This document shows, piece after piece, positions 19,516-28,517 of a stretch of DNA of 64,000 bases (position 1 is its first letter; each line of letters opens with the position of its first letter). This DNA comes from Leeuwenhoekiella sp044542075. Lineage in GTDB: Bacteria; Bacteroidota; Bacteroidia; Flavobacteriales; Flavobacteriaceae. Where the stretch lies: positions 380,637 through 444,636 of the forward strand of contig NZ_JBITTU010000004.1 of the NCBI RefSeq assembly GCF_044542075.1. The letters are read 5' to 3'. Made by a program: the position numbers and the translations under genes. The notes beneath the pieces are model-generated. The model was not told where the DNA came from. It did no database searches and was given only the letters and a program-made list of their open reading frames with translations.

Positions 19516-20658
19516 ATGATGTTCAAATTGAGTTTGATTAAAAAAAGAGGATACGCAGTAGTGTTAAGTTTAAGTGCAATAGCGTTTTTAATCTCTTGTG
19601 GAGAACACGCAGATAAAGAATCAAAAAAAAATCAACAAGTTGAGGTAATTAAGCAGCCATATACCAAAGAACTACTTGTAGAGCAACCAGAAAGCCTTAC
19701 GGTTCCTGACGGAATGGTTTGGGTTTCTGGTGTTCATTTTACACAGGGAGCGTCAAACGGTGATGAGGCAGCTTTGCCCCGTGAAAAACCGGCTCATCCT
19801 GTAGCTGTTGATGGTTTTTTTATAGATAAAACCGAAGTGACTAATGCTCAATTTAAAAAGTTTGTAGACGCCACAGGGTATCTTACTGTTGCAGAGCAAC
19901 CTATAGACTGGGAGGAGATGAAAAAAGAATTACCCCCAGGAACGCAAAAACCGGCAGACAGTATTCTACAGCCGGGCTCGTTGATTTTTAACCGAAATGT
20001 AGAAAATGTAACAGACCTGCGTAATTATTCACAATGGTGGGAGTGGAAAACAGGTGCAAACTGGCAACATCCTCAAGGACCCCAAAGCACTATTAATGGT
20101 AAAGATAATTACCCTGTAGTGCATATCTCATACAAAGATGCATTAGCGTATTGCAAGTGGGCAAACCGCAAACTTCCTACAGAAACTCAATGGGAAGCAG
20201 CTGCACATGGTAAATTAAACGGTGGGGTTTATACGTGGGGAGAAGATAGTGCAGCATTACCAAAAAAGGCAAATACGTGGCAAGGTAATTTTCCTAATAA
20301 AAACTTAGTTGAAGATGGCTATGCTAATGCCGCACCGGTAGCTTCTTTTGATTCAAATTCACTAGGTATTTATGATATGGCGGGTAACGTGTGGGAACTC
20401 ACACAAGATAATTTTTCGGTAAACTATTATCAGGAAATTGCGGGTAGCGGTGAACTTAGAAATCCGCAGGGACCCGAGGTATCTTATAATCCCGAAAATC
20501 CCTATCAAGAAGAAAAAGTAATAAAGGGAGGTTCTTTTTTATGTGACGACTCATACTGCGCCAGCTATCGCATCTCAGCTAGAATGGGGCAAAGTCTTGA
20601 CTCTTCTTCAGACCATACCGGTTTTAGAACCGTTGCTACCGTAGATATGCTCGAGTAA
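19516..20658 (+). CDS. Formylglycine-generating enzyme (sulfatase activator) homologue, lipoprotein
   Basis: This is an SUMF1/FGE-fold protein of 380 aa. True FGEs oxidise the Cys of C-x-P-x-R in sulfatases to formylglycine. Here the FGE fold starts at about residue 70 (GMVWVSGVHFTQG) with FFIDKTEVTNAQF and ends GFRTVA. The C-terminal part, GGSFLCDDSYCASYR, holds two cysteines, Cys343 and Cys348, at the spacing and in the context of the catalytic pair of human FGE. This marks it as an active enzyme rather than one of the many FGE-fold proteins without them. A lipobox (FLISC) suggests membrane anchoring in the periplasm. It is the last gene of the operon, downstream of four Cys-type sulfatases that would be its substrates. 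A possible promoter lies between it and the last sulfatase. Confidence 0.9.
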   Translation: MMFKLSLIKKRGYAVVLSLSAIAFLISCGEHADKESKKNQQVEVIKQPYTKELLVEQPESLTVPDGMVWVSGVHFTQGASNGDEAALPREKPAHPVAVDGFFIDKTEVTNAQFKKFVDATGYLTVAEQPIDWEEMKKELPPGTQKPADSILQPGSLIFNRNVENVTDLRNYSQWWEWKTGANWQHPQGPQSTINGKDNYPVVHISYKDALAYCKWANRKLPTETQWEAAAHGKLNGGVYTWGEDSAALPKKANTWQGNFPNKNLVEDGYANAAPVASFDSNSLGIYDMAGNVWELTQDNFSVNYYQEIAGSGELRNPQGPEVSYNPENPYQEEKVIKGGSFLCDDSYCASYRISARMGQSLDSSSDHTGFRTVATVDMLE

Positions 20659-20765
20659 AAAGTAATGCTAAGAATTGAATTTCCTTGAGCCAGGCCTTTG
20701 TGTTATTTTTTGTTCAAGTACCTTAAATGGAGCACAAGTAAAGCTTATTCAAAATTATAGTATTT

Positions 20766-21985
20766 TCACTTCGAGTGAATTACACGGAGCTTGAGCGGAG
20801 TTTAATTAGTATCGAGAAGTACAAGTTAACTGGGTTCTCGATACACTTCTCTTCGGTTACCACCTCAAAAAAGCACTCGAACTGACAGCCTGAGTAGAGT
20901 TTAATTTATGAGGAAAATTGTCACTTCGAGTGAATTACACGGAGCTTGAGCGGAGTTTAATTAGTATCGAGAAGTACAAGTTAACTGGGTTCTCGATATA
21001 CTTCTTTTCGGTCACCACCTCAAAAAAGCACTCGAACTGACAGCCTGAGTAGAGTTTAATTTATGGAGAAAATTGTCACTTCGAGTGAATTACACGGAGC
21101 TTGAGCGGAGTTTAATTAGTATCGAGAAGTACAAGTTAACTAGGTTTTCCATATACTTCTTTTCGGTCACCACCTCAAAAGCACTCGAACTGACAGCCTG
21201 TGTAGAGTTTAATTTATGGAGAAAATTTCACTTCGATTGAATTACACAGAGCTTAAGCGCAGTTTAATTAGTATCGAGAAGTACACGTTAATTGGGTTCT
21301 CTATATACTTCTTTTCGGTCACCACCTCAAAAAAGCACTCGAACTGACAGCCTGAGAGAGTTTAATTTATGGAGAAAATTGTCACTTCGAATGAATTACA
21401 CGGAGCTTGAGCGGAGTTTAATTAGTATCGAGAAGTACACGTTAATTGGGTTCTCGATATACTTCTTTTCGGTCACCACCTCAAAAAAGCACTCGAACTG
21501 ACAGCCTGAGTAGAGTTTAATTTATGGAGAAAATTGTCACTTCGAGTGAATTACACGGAGCTTGAGCAGAGTTTAATTAGTATGGAGAAGTACAAGTTAA
21601 CTAGGTTTTCCATATACTTCTTTTCGGTCACCACCTCAAAAAAGCACTCGAACTGACAGCCTGTGTAGAGTTTAATTTATGGAGAAAATTGTCACTTCGA
21701 GTATATTACACGGAGCTTGAGCTAAGTTAATTAGTATTGAGAAGTTTTAGTTAACTAGGTTTTCCATATACTTCTTTTCGGTCACCACCTCAAAAAAGCA
21801 CTCGAACTGACAGCCTGAGTAGAGTTTAATTTATGGAGAAAATTGTCACTTCGAATGAATTACACGGAGCTTGAGCGCAGCTTAATTAGTATCGAGAAGT
21901 ACAAGTTAATTTAATTCTCGACACACCTCTTTTCGGTTACCTTTTAAAAAACACTCGAACTGGAAAGAGCAGTTTTATTTTATCG
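20766..21985. repeat. Tandem array of eight 155-bp units with nested inverted repeats
   Basis: The sequence starting TCACTTCGA recurs at 20766, 20921, 21076, 21228, 21382, 21537, 21692 and 21846, i.e. steps of 155, 155, 152, 154, 155, 155 and 154 bp, with a decayed end near 21985. Each unit has an outer inverted pair, TTCGAGTG and CACTCGAA, and an inner pair, TATCGAGAA and TTCTCGATA, so one unit can fold into a large cruciform or RNA hairpin. Copies differ by scattered substitutions, and there are no unique spacers. The short open frame inside it is an artefact of the repeat. The array fills the gap between the sulfatase operon and the convergent fbp gene. No other feature is seen between 20659 and 22111. 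Confidence 0.93.
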
Positions 21986-22111
21986 AGAATAGCCTAGATT
22001 TTCGACACACTTCATTTTAGGTAATAGTTGAAAGATGTACATCTAGTGAAAATTACTAGCCTGAAAAAAAAATCTTCATTAAATAATTTCTGATTTAAAG
22101 TCATAATTTTT

Positions 22112-23113
22112 TTAGTTTAAAAAAGAATGTGCTTGTTTCATTAAATTTTCACTTCCGCAATAAAAAGGAACACGTTGATGCAATTCGGTGGGTTTTAAAT
22201 CCATAATACGATCGCTACCGTTTGTGCATATTCCACCAGCTTGTTCTGTTATAAATGCGATGGGATTGCACTCATACAAAAGACGTAATTTACCTTTAGG
22301 AGCTGTTGTTCCTTCGGGATAAAAATAGATGCCACCTAATAACATATTTCGATGAAAATCTGCTACAAGAGAACCCGTGTAGCGTGATGTGAATGGGCGT
22401 CCTTCAGCTTCATTAATTTCCTGCATCCACCTAATTAATTTTTTTACACCATCTGGAAAGTGAATGTAATTACCCTCATTAACAGAATAAATCTTGCCAA
22501 CTTTTGGAATTTGAATATCTGGATGTGAGAGGAAAAAAGAACCAATACCGGGGTCAAAGGTGAAGCCATTTACCCCATTACCTGACGTATATACCAGTAT
22601 GGTAGAAGTACCATAGATAAGGTATCCTGCAGCTACCTGGGCGTTACCCGGTTGAAAAAAATCTTCTAAGGTAGCCGGTGTGCCTACTGGTGAAATACGT
22701 CTATATATACTAAATATGGTGCCTACTGTGATATCAACATCAATATTTGAGGATCCGTCTAGCGGGTCTATGAGTATAACATATTTTGCATTTTGATGTT
22801 TTGGCTCATCAAAAACTAAAAAATCATCTAATTCTTCAGAGGCAATTCCGCAGATTTCTCCACGACTTTTAAGGGTACTTATAAAGACATCGTTTGCCAT
22901 GACATCAAGCTTAGCCTGCTCTTCGCCTTGTATGTTTTGATTGCCCATTTTGCCTAAAATTTCAGAGAGACCGGCTTTGTTGATTGCTTGATTAACCATT
23001 TTTCCTGCCAGACGTATCGAGCTTAGTAAAGCACTGAGTTCTCCTTTTGCGTAAGGAAAGTCCTTTTGGTTTTCAACAATAAATTCTCCTAATGTTACGT
23101 GTCTGTTCATCAT
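22112..23113 (-). CDS. fbp: Fructose-1,6-bisphosphatase, class I
   Basis: This enzyme hydrolyses fructose-1,6-bisphosphate to fructose-6-phosphate, the committed step of gluconeogenesis, in the cytoplasm. The class I metal/substrate motif DPLDGSSNID lies at about residues 116-125, and SEELDD lies upstream of it. The frame is open to 23140, but the ATG at 23113 overlaps the stop of the preceding rraA-like gene by four bases (ATGA) and gives 333 aa, the usual length, so I start there. It is translationally coupled to rraA. Alginate is broken down to pyruvate and triose phosphate, so growth on it needs gluconeogenesis, and the divergent PL6 operon supports that link. Confidence 0.93.
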   Translation of the reverse strand: MMNRHVTLGEFIVENQKDFPYAKGELSALLSSIRLAGKMVNQAINKAGLSEILGKMGNQNIQGEEQAKLDVMANDVFISTLKSRGEICGIASEELDDFLVFDEPKHQNAKYVILIDPLDGSSNIDVDITVGTIFSIYRRISPVGTPATLEDFFQPGNAQVAAGYLIYGTSTILVYTSGNGVNGFTFDPGIGSFFLSHPDIQIPKVGKIYSVNEGNYIHFPDGVKKLIRWMQEINEAEGRPFTSRYTGSLVADFHRNMLLGGIYFYPEGTTAPKGKLRLLYECNPIAFITEQAGGICTNGSDRIMDLKPTELHQRVPFYCGSENLMKQAHSFLN

Positions 23114-23835
23114 TTTATGTGGTTCTGAGTTTTTTTCCAATTATTAAAACGCTCTAGAGTTTTTGGGTTTGTAGGAGGGTAAAGACCGCGAATGCTTGAA
23201 CCATTTTTTACTTCCTGCAATACAAAATCTTCAAAGTGGGTCATTTCTAGACATTCTATTGTAAGTTCTGCTATAAGATGTTGCGGTATTACAATAACCC
23301 CATCTGCATCTCCCACTAGCAAATCTCCTGGGAATACTGCAACATCACCACAGCTTATGGGTTCGTTAATTCCTATAGCCTGATGCAACGTAAGGTTTGT
23401 AGGAGCAGAAGGTCTGTTATGATAGGATGGGAAATCAAGAGCTGCGATTTCCGTACAGTCTCTAAAGCCACCATCGGTAACAATACCCGCACAACCGCGC
23501 ATATGCAACCTCGTAATGAGTATAGAACCTGCAGAAGCTGCACGAGCATCCTTGCGGCTATCAATTACTAGTACTGAATTTTCTGGACAGGTTTCTATAG
23601 CCACACGCTGAGGGTGCTCAGGATTTTTAAACACTTCAATGGTATTAATATCTTCACGAGCTGGTATATAACGTAAAGTGAAGGCCGTACCTATTAATTT
23701 TTTGCCAGAGCTATGAAGCGGTGAAATATTTTGAATACATTGATTTTTTAAACCACGCTTAAATAAAGCAGTCGCTAGTGTAGCTATGCTAATATTTTTG
23801 AAGTCATTTCTATAATCTATTGAATGATTACTCAT
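23110..23835 (-). CDS. RraA-family protein (HMG/CHA aldolase-like)
   Basis: This is a member of the RraA/4-hydroxy-4-methyl-2-oxoglutarate aldolase fold, 241 aa. The frame runs back to 23946, but the first 37 codons cover the promoter region of the divergent gene. The ATG at 23835 (MSNHSIDYRND) is the natural start. The family motif DGGFRD at residues 121-126 carries the Arg-Asp pair that binds the metal and oxoacid in aldolase members. In RraA proper it regulates RNase E, which is not the expected target here. Its position, divergent from the alginate lyases and coupled to fbp, suggests a pyruvate- or oxoacid-related aldolase or decarboxylase role in uronate catabolism. This is inference; the substrate is unknown. 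Confidence 0.8.
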   Translation of the reverse strand: MSNHSIDYRNDFKNISIATLATALFKRGLKNQCIQNISPLHSSGKKLIGTAFTLRYIPAREDINTIEVFKNPEHPQRVAIETCPENSVLVIDSRKDARAASAGSILITRLHMRGCAGIVTDGGFRDCTEIAALDFPSYHNRPSAPTNLTLHQAIGINEPISCGDVAVFPGDLLVGDADGVIVIPQHLIAELTIECLEMTHFEDFVLQEVKNGSSIRGLYPPTNPKTLERFNNWKKTQNHIK

Positions 23836-23880
23836 AAACTGAGGATTTATAAAAGAATACAGGAGTTTAACCACTAATCT

Positions 23881-23933
23881 TTTGAGGTATGCGTAAATAT
23901 ACATATATTTGGTAAACCAATTTGGTAAACCAA
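23881..23933 (+). promoter_or_regulatory. Promoter and double operator of the alginate lyase operon
   Basis: TTTG at 23881-23884 and TATATTTG at 23904-23911 are separated by exactly 19 bp, the full Bacteroidota promoter (TTTG-N19-TAnnTTTG). Overlapping the -7 box is the palindrome TTGGTAAACCAA at 23909-23920, repeated at 23922-23933, 13 bp apart. The transcription start would lie at about 23918, inside the operator, so a bound regulator should block it. The region also separates the PL6 gene from the divergent rraA-fbp pair, for which I see no clear TAnnTTTG box. The same palindrome recurs before susC and gntR. Confidence 0.8.
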
Positions 23934-23938
23934 TAAAT

Positions 23939-26248
23939 ATGAGCAAACTATTTTACTACTTAATATTGTTTCTTGCACTAGTTTTTAATTCTGAGTACGC
24001 TGCTGCTTACCAAGAAGAAAAATTAGTTTCTAATATAAAGGAACTTCAGGAAGCTATAGATCGTTCTCAGCCTGGCTCTGTCATAGTGATGAAAAATGGG
24101 ACCTGGGAAAATTTGCAATTAGAATTTAAAGGAGAGGGCACAGTAGATAAACCTATTGTTTTAAAAGCTGAAAAAGCAGGAGAGGTCTTTATAACGGGAA
24201 CTTCATATTTAAAATTAGGAGGTAATTATTTAGTAGTTGATGGGTTATACTTTAAGGATGGGTATACTCCTAAAAATTCAGTTATTCAGTTTAAAATTTC
24301 TGATGATTTGATTGCCAATAACTCTAATGTAACTAACTGTGTAATTAAAAATTTTACCCAGCCAGATAGAGATGCAGATGATCATTGGGTAGAATTCTGG
24401 GGTCGTAATAATACCTTAAAGCACTGTTATATCGCTGGTAAATCAAACACAGGTCCTACTATACGAGTTTTTTTAAAAGGAAACGAACACATAAATAACA
24501 GACATCAAATTGTAAATAATCATTTTGGACCGCGCCCCAGAAAGGGTGGCCCTCACGGAGAAACCTTACAAATAGGAGATAGTTATACTTCAATGACCCC
24601 ATCGTATACAAATGTTTCTAATAATCTTTTTGATCGATGTAATGGGGAGGTAGAAATTATTTCAAGTAAATCTAACTTTAATACATTCTCAAACAATATA
24701 TTTTTTGAATCTGAAGGTTCGTTAGTTTTGCGCCACGGAAACTATGCTACAATAGATGCTAATGTTTTTATAGGTAACGATAATTCAGAAAACATAGGCG
24801 GGATTCGCGTTATAAATACAGGGCATTGGATTACTAATAATTATTTCTATAAATTAAAAGGAGAAGAGTTTAGAGCTCCACTCGCAGTAATGAATGGTAT
24901 TCCTAAATCTCCACTCAATCGTTATAATCAAGTGACCGATGTAGTTGTGGCATACAATACCTGGATGTATTGTGGTACTCCGTGGAATTTTGGAGTAGGC
25001 TCAAACATAGATCAGCGAGAGGTTTTGCCTGCTTCTGAGATTAGATCTGCACGAGCAGAACGTATGCTACTGGCTAATAATTTGATTTATAGCGAGGAAC
25101 AACTTCCTATTTTAAAATTATATGATACTATCAACGGAGTTAAATTTGAGAATAACTATTTCAATGAAAATATTGAAAACACATTAAAAACTTCCGGAAT
25201 TGATCTTGCTACGATAACGATTGAAAAAAAAGGCGATTATTTTTATACACCTAAAGAAAAGTTTGATGATGTGTATCAGGGTTTTGATTTTGAAACTATA
25301 CAAACAGATATATTTGGTAATTCTAGAGAAAATTATAAACAAGCTGGTGCCGTTATAAATTCAGCTAAAACAGATGTGCCATTAGTTGATTTTTCAAAAT
25401 ATGGTGCTGCATGGTTTAAGCCTGCAAAGGAGAATCAAAATTTAAAACCTATTTCAGTATCTAATCCTAAAGATCTTATACAAGCAATAAAAGATGCAGA
25501 ATCTGGTTCAATATTTCTTTTAGAAAAAGGTGATTACAATTTTACCGAATCGCTCGAGATTGATAAGAAGTTAACTTTTAAGGCGAAAAAGGCCGGAAGT
25601 CTGGTGCGACTTAATTTTAGTTCAGGGGAGAATACGGCATTTAGAATGCATCCTAACGGTAAGCTCATACTTGATGGATTGTCTATTACAGGTACTTATA
25701 AGCAAGATGCGATACGTACATTAGATACAAATATGTCTAGTGCATATAATGTGCTTATCAAGAATTCTAAACTAGAGAACTTTAAATCTATTTTAAAATC
25801 ATCAAAATCTTCATTTGCAGATACAATTCAAATACATAAATCAAGTTTTATAAATTTTGAGAATGGTATTCAAATCGCTCAGGAAAAAGATGATACGGGT
25901 GAGTATAATGCAGAATTTGTAATAATTGAAGATTCAAATTTTGAAAATATTACTGAATCTGTGATTGATTTTTATAGAGGAGGGTACGACGAGTCAACCA
26001 TAGGCGGAAACTTAATTTTTACAGGAAATACGATTAAACAATCGGGTAAATCTGATAAGGTAAAACTGCTTATTAAAAATAGGGGTATTGTACACGTAAC
26101 AATATCTAAGAATGTATTTAAAAACAATTCGGTAGAATTTATAGCAATTCTATGGGGCGAGAAAGGACAAAAACCGGTAGATAATACCATCATAAATTCT
26201 GGAGATTTTAAGATTGTAGAAAATCTGGAGCAAAAATTAATGTATTAA
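23939..26248 (+). CDS. PL6-family alginate lyase
   Basis: This is a secreted beta-helix lyase that cleaves alginate (or MG/G blocks) by beta-elimination. The frame is open from 23909, but those codons are operator DNA. The ATG at 23939 gives a signal peptide ending about EYAAA and 769 aa, the size of the two-domain PL6 enzymes. The chondroitinase-B-like beta-helix spans about residues 30-420, with Lys244 in IISSKSN and Arg265 in VLRHGN as the catalytic base and acid. The 21-residue spacing equals that of K220/R241 in the characterised AlyGC. A second beta-helix follows to the C-terminus. It is the first gene of the lyase operon under the promoter just upstream. Confidence 0.92.
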   Translation: MSKLFYYLILFLALVFNSEYAAAYQEEKLVSNIKELQEAIDRSQPGSVIVMKNGTWENLQLEFKGEGTVDKPIVLKAEKAGEVFITGTSYLKLGGNYLVVDGLYFKDGYTPKNSVIQFKISDDLIANNSNVTNCVIKNFTQPDRDADDHWVEFWGRNNTLKHCYIAGKSNTGPTIRVFLKGNEHINNRHQIVNNHFGPRPRKGGPHGETLQIGDSYTSMTPSYTNVSNNLFDRCNGEVEIISSKSNFNTFSNNIFFESEGSLVLRHGNYATIDANVFIGNDNSENIGGIRVINTGHWITNNYFYKLKGEEFRAPLAVMNGIPKSPLNRYNQVTDVVVAYNTWMYCGTPWNFGVGSNIDQREVLPASEIRSARAERMLLANNLIYSEEQLPILKLYDTINGVKFENNYFNENIENTLKTSGIDLATITIEKKGDYFYTPKEKFDDVYQGFDFETIQTDIFGNSRENYKQAGAVINSAKTDVPLVDFSKYGAAWFKPAKENQNLKPISVSNPKDLIQAIKDAESGSIFLLEKGDYNFTESLEIDKKLTFKAKKAGSLVRLNFSSGENTAFRMHPNGKLILDGLSITGTYKQDAIRTLDTNMSSAYNVLIKNSKLENFKSILKSSKSSFADTIQIHKSSFINFENGIQIAQEKDDTGEYNAEFVIIEDSNFENITESVIDFYRGGYDESTIGGNLIFTGNTIKQSGKSDKVKLLIKNRGIVHVTISKNVFKNNSVEFIAILWGEKGQKPVDNTIINSGDFKIVENLEQKLMY

Positions 26249-26257
26249 ATAGAGGCT

Positions 26258-28513
26258 ATGCGTTATATACTACTCTTTTTGATAATTGGTTCTTTTCCGC
26301 AGAAAATTTTAACCCAACATATTCCTGAAAATCGAGTTCTTGATATTGAAGAACTCCCTCAATTTTTAAAGACCACTATTAGAGATACGCTTGACGATAC
26401 TTCTAAAAATATATTTGTAGCAGAGCTAGCTGCCTTTTACAGATTGCAGTTTTCTAAAGATTTTTTTTACGACTGGCAGAATAATGATAAACGTTTTGCA
26501 GACTATACTTCTCTATATGATGTGGAAGCTGCTCACAACGCTAGAGCTCTTGATCATCAAAGTAAATATGAAAGTAGCACTAAGTGGAAATTACCCTTTA
26601 ATTATAAAAATGGGGAAGCTGTAGATGTTTATGCTTTAAGACATTTAGCACGCCAGCATAAAATGGTTGACATAGCGTTAGACTATTATTACCAGCATAA
26701 GGATACGTCAAAAATAGCATACTTTAAGAGCCAATTAGGTTCTTTAAATAACGCTTTAGCTAACAATGAATTTGAAACTCTAGAGAGTGGTAATGGTGTT
26801 TATGAAGTATTTAGATCTGGGTATCGGGTGTTGAATTGGTTGCAAATACACAATCTTTTTTTAGGTTCAAAAACCTATAATGATGAAGACCAACTTGTGA
26901 CGATAGCAACATTGCTACAGCATGCTTCAAACTTGTATAGTGAGAATGAGAATTTTCAGCCGGGAAATCATCAAACACGTGGGATGTCTGCATTAGCAAT
27001 GTTAGCTATCTTATTTGATGATTTTAAAGATGCAGATGCCTGGCTTGCGCGGGCTATGCAATTATTAGAAATGCACTTAGATAAAGAAATTAACTCAGAT
27101 GGTTTTCAGTTTGAGCGCTCGGTGCATTATCATATAAGTGATATTGAAAATTATTTTTATGTATATCAACTGGCTCAAAATAGCGGTATAGAGGTAAGTG
27201 CAAATTTTGAAAATAAGTTACGCACGCTATTTATAACACTTATTAAAATAGCGTATCCAGATAAATCTGCTCCTGTTTTTTCTGACGATACAGATACACC
27301 TTGGGGAGAAAGCAATGATATAGCAGAGACGTTAACATTAGGTTATTTGCTTTTTGACGATCCTGAAATGGGGTATTTTGCTAAAAATACGGTGTCTTCA
27401 AAAATTTATTGGTTTACAAAAAGCGAGCAATTAGCAAAGCTTAAATCAATTAACAAAGCTAAGCCTAAATATAACTCATTAAGCCTACCAGAAACAGGGT
27501 ATTATATAATGCGGGAAGGCTGGGATAAAGATGATGCAATGTTAGTTATCTCAGCCGGTCTCGATCCTAATAAACCAGATCATCAGCATGGCGATATGCT
27601 AGGTATACAGGTTTATGCTAATGAAGAAATCCTACTTCCAAATTATCAGGTGCGTTACTCTCTAGATGATCTTGAATTATTTAAAAATTCACACGTTAAA
27701 AATGTAGCGCTGGTAGATGATCTATTACAGGGTAAAGATTATAAATCTAATAAAGGCGGAAGCGGATTTGGTAAATTTGGTAGTTTGCCATTACCCAAAA
27801 CAATTACATTTTCTTCATCAGACTCACTTGATGTTTATATAGGAACTCATTCTGGTTTTGAAGCGGAAGGAGTTAACTACTCGCGACAGGTATTTTTTAT
27901 TGATAACAAGTTCTATATTGTAAAAGACAACTTTACCTCAGATAATTTACATGCCTATAAACAGGTTTGGCAAGGTCATTATACGTTAGAGGAGGCGCCA
28001 CAATTGTTAAGAAGTTCGTTTAGAAATGGAAGTGGTCTAGATATTTATCAGCTCCAAAAGATAGATACTGTAATTATAGATGGGAAAAGAGGAAAACAAT
28101 GGGCAATGCCAAAAGTAACTTCTAAAAATGACTTTAGTTTTATAACTGCAATTGTACCCTTTAAAACCTATTCAGACCGAATAGATGAAACCGTCTTTAA
28201 TCCTAAGATAAAAGATTGGGAAATTAGCTATACTTTAAATAAAGACTCTAAAGATAGCGCAGTAAAGTTGACTAAAGGAAATCAGTTCTATTATTTTAAT
28301 TCTATAGACATGACCGTTAGGGGCATAGATGTGATTTTTTCGGAAGCTGCAGATGTTTATATTCAACATAAAAACAATCAATTGCTTTTACATTCCCTAA
28401 GTGAAAAACCATTATATTTTTCATATAAAAATTCAGCTGATACCAAAACTTCTCAGATCAAAACGCTAAATACGGGAGCATCCTATAGCATTGATTTGAC
28501 AAAACAATATTAA
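26258..28513 (+). CDS. Heparinase II/III-type polysaccharide lyase (PL12/PL39-like)
   Basis: This is a secreted protein of 751 aa with an N-terminal signal (about residues 1-19). An alpha/alpha-toroid domain comes first (about 60-390, with GNHQTRGMSA and DGFQFERSVHYH). A heparinase II/III-like beta-sandwich follows (about 400-750, with PDHQHGDMLGIQV). The toroid's conserved Asn/His (NHQ) and Tyr/His (HYH) suit a lyase active site. By context, 9 bp after a PL6 and 4 bp before a PL17, it should act on alginate or its oligomers. Alginate-active lyases of this architecture exist (PL39). I cannot assign the PL family with certainty, and heparin-type substrates are not excluded by sequence alone. 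Confidence 0.75.
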   Translation: MRYILLFLIIGSFPQKILTQHIPENRVLDIEELPQFLKTTIRDTLDDTSKNIFVAELAAFYRLQFSKDFFYDWQNNDKRFADYTSLYDVEAAHNARALDHQSKYESSTKWKLPFNYKNGEAVDVYALRHLARQHKMVDIALDYYYQHKDTSKIAYFKSQLGSLNNALANNEFETLESGNGVYEVFRSGYRVLNWLQIHNLFLGSKTYNDEDQLVTIATLLQHASNLYSENENFQPGNHQTRGMSALAMLAILFDDFKDADAWLARAMQLLEMHLDKEINSDGFQFERSVHYHISDIENYFYVYQLAQNSGIEVSANFENKLRTLFITLIKIAYPDKSAPVFSDDTDTPWGESNDIAETLTLGYLLFDDPEMGYFAKNTVSSKIYWFTKSEQLAKLKSINKAKPKYNSLSLPETGYYIMREGWDKDDAMLVISAGLDPNKPDHQHGDMLGIQVYANEEILLPNYQVRYSLDDLELFKNSHVKNVALVDDLLQGKDYKSNKGGSGFGKFGSLPLPKTITFSSSDSLDVYIGTHSGFEAEGVNYSRQVFFIDNKFYIVKDNFTSDNLHAYKQVWQGHYTLEEAPQLLRSSFRNGSGLDIYQLQKIDTVIIDGKRGKQWAMPKVTSKNDFSFITAIVPFKTYSDRIDETVFNPKIKDWEISYTLNKDSKDSAVKLTKGNQFYYFNSIDMTVRGIDVIFSEAADVYIQHKNNQLLLHSLSEKPLYFSYKNSADTKTSQIKTLNTGASYSIDLTKQY

Positions 28514-28517
28514 AATT

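Noticed and set aside
21292..21501. Small + strand gene inside the repeat array
   Set aside because: The frame exists only because the 155-bp unit repeats; it has no ribosome site, no homologue I know, and is not kept in the other units.
20766..21985. CRISPR array
   Set aside because: Units are about 155 bp and repeat along their whole length; there are no short repeats alternating with unique spacers, and no cas genes.
23909..23938. Upstream start for the PL6 gene at 23909
   Set aside because: Those codons are the operator palindromes; the ATG at 23939 gives the proper signal peptide.
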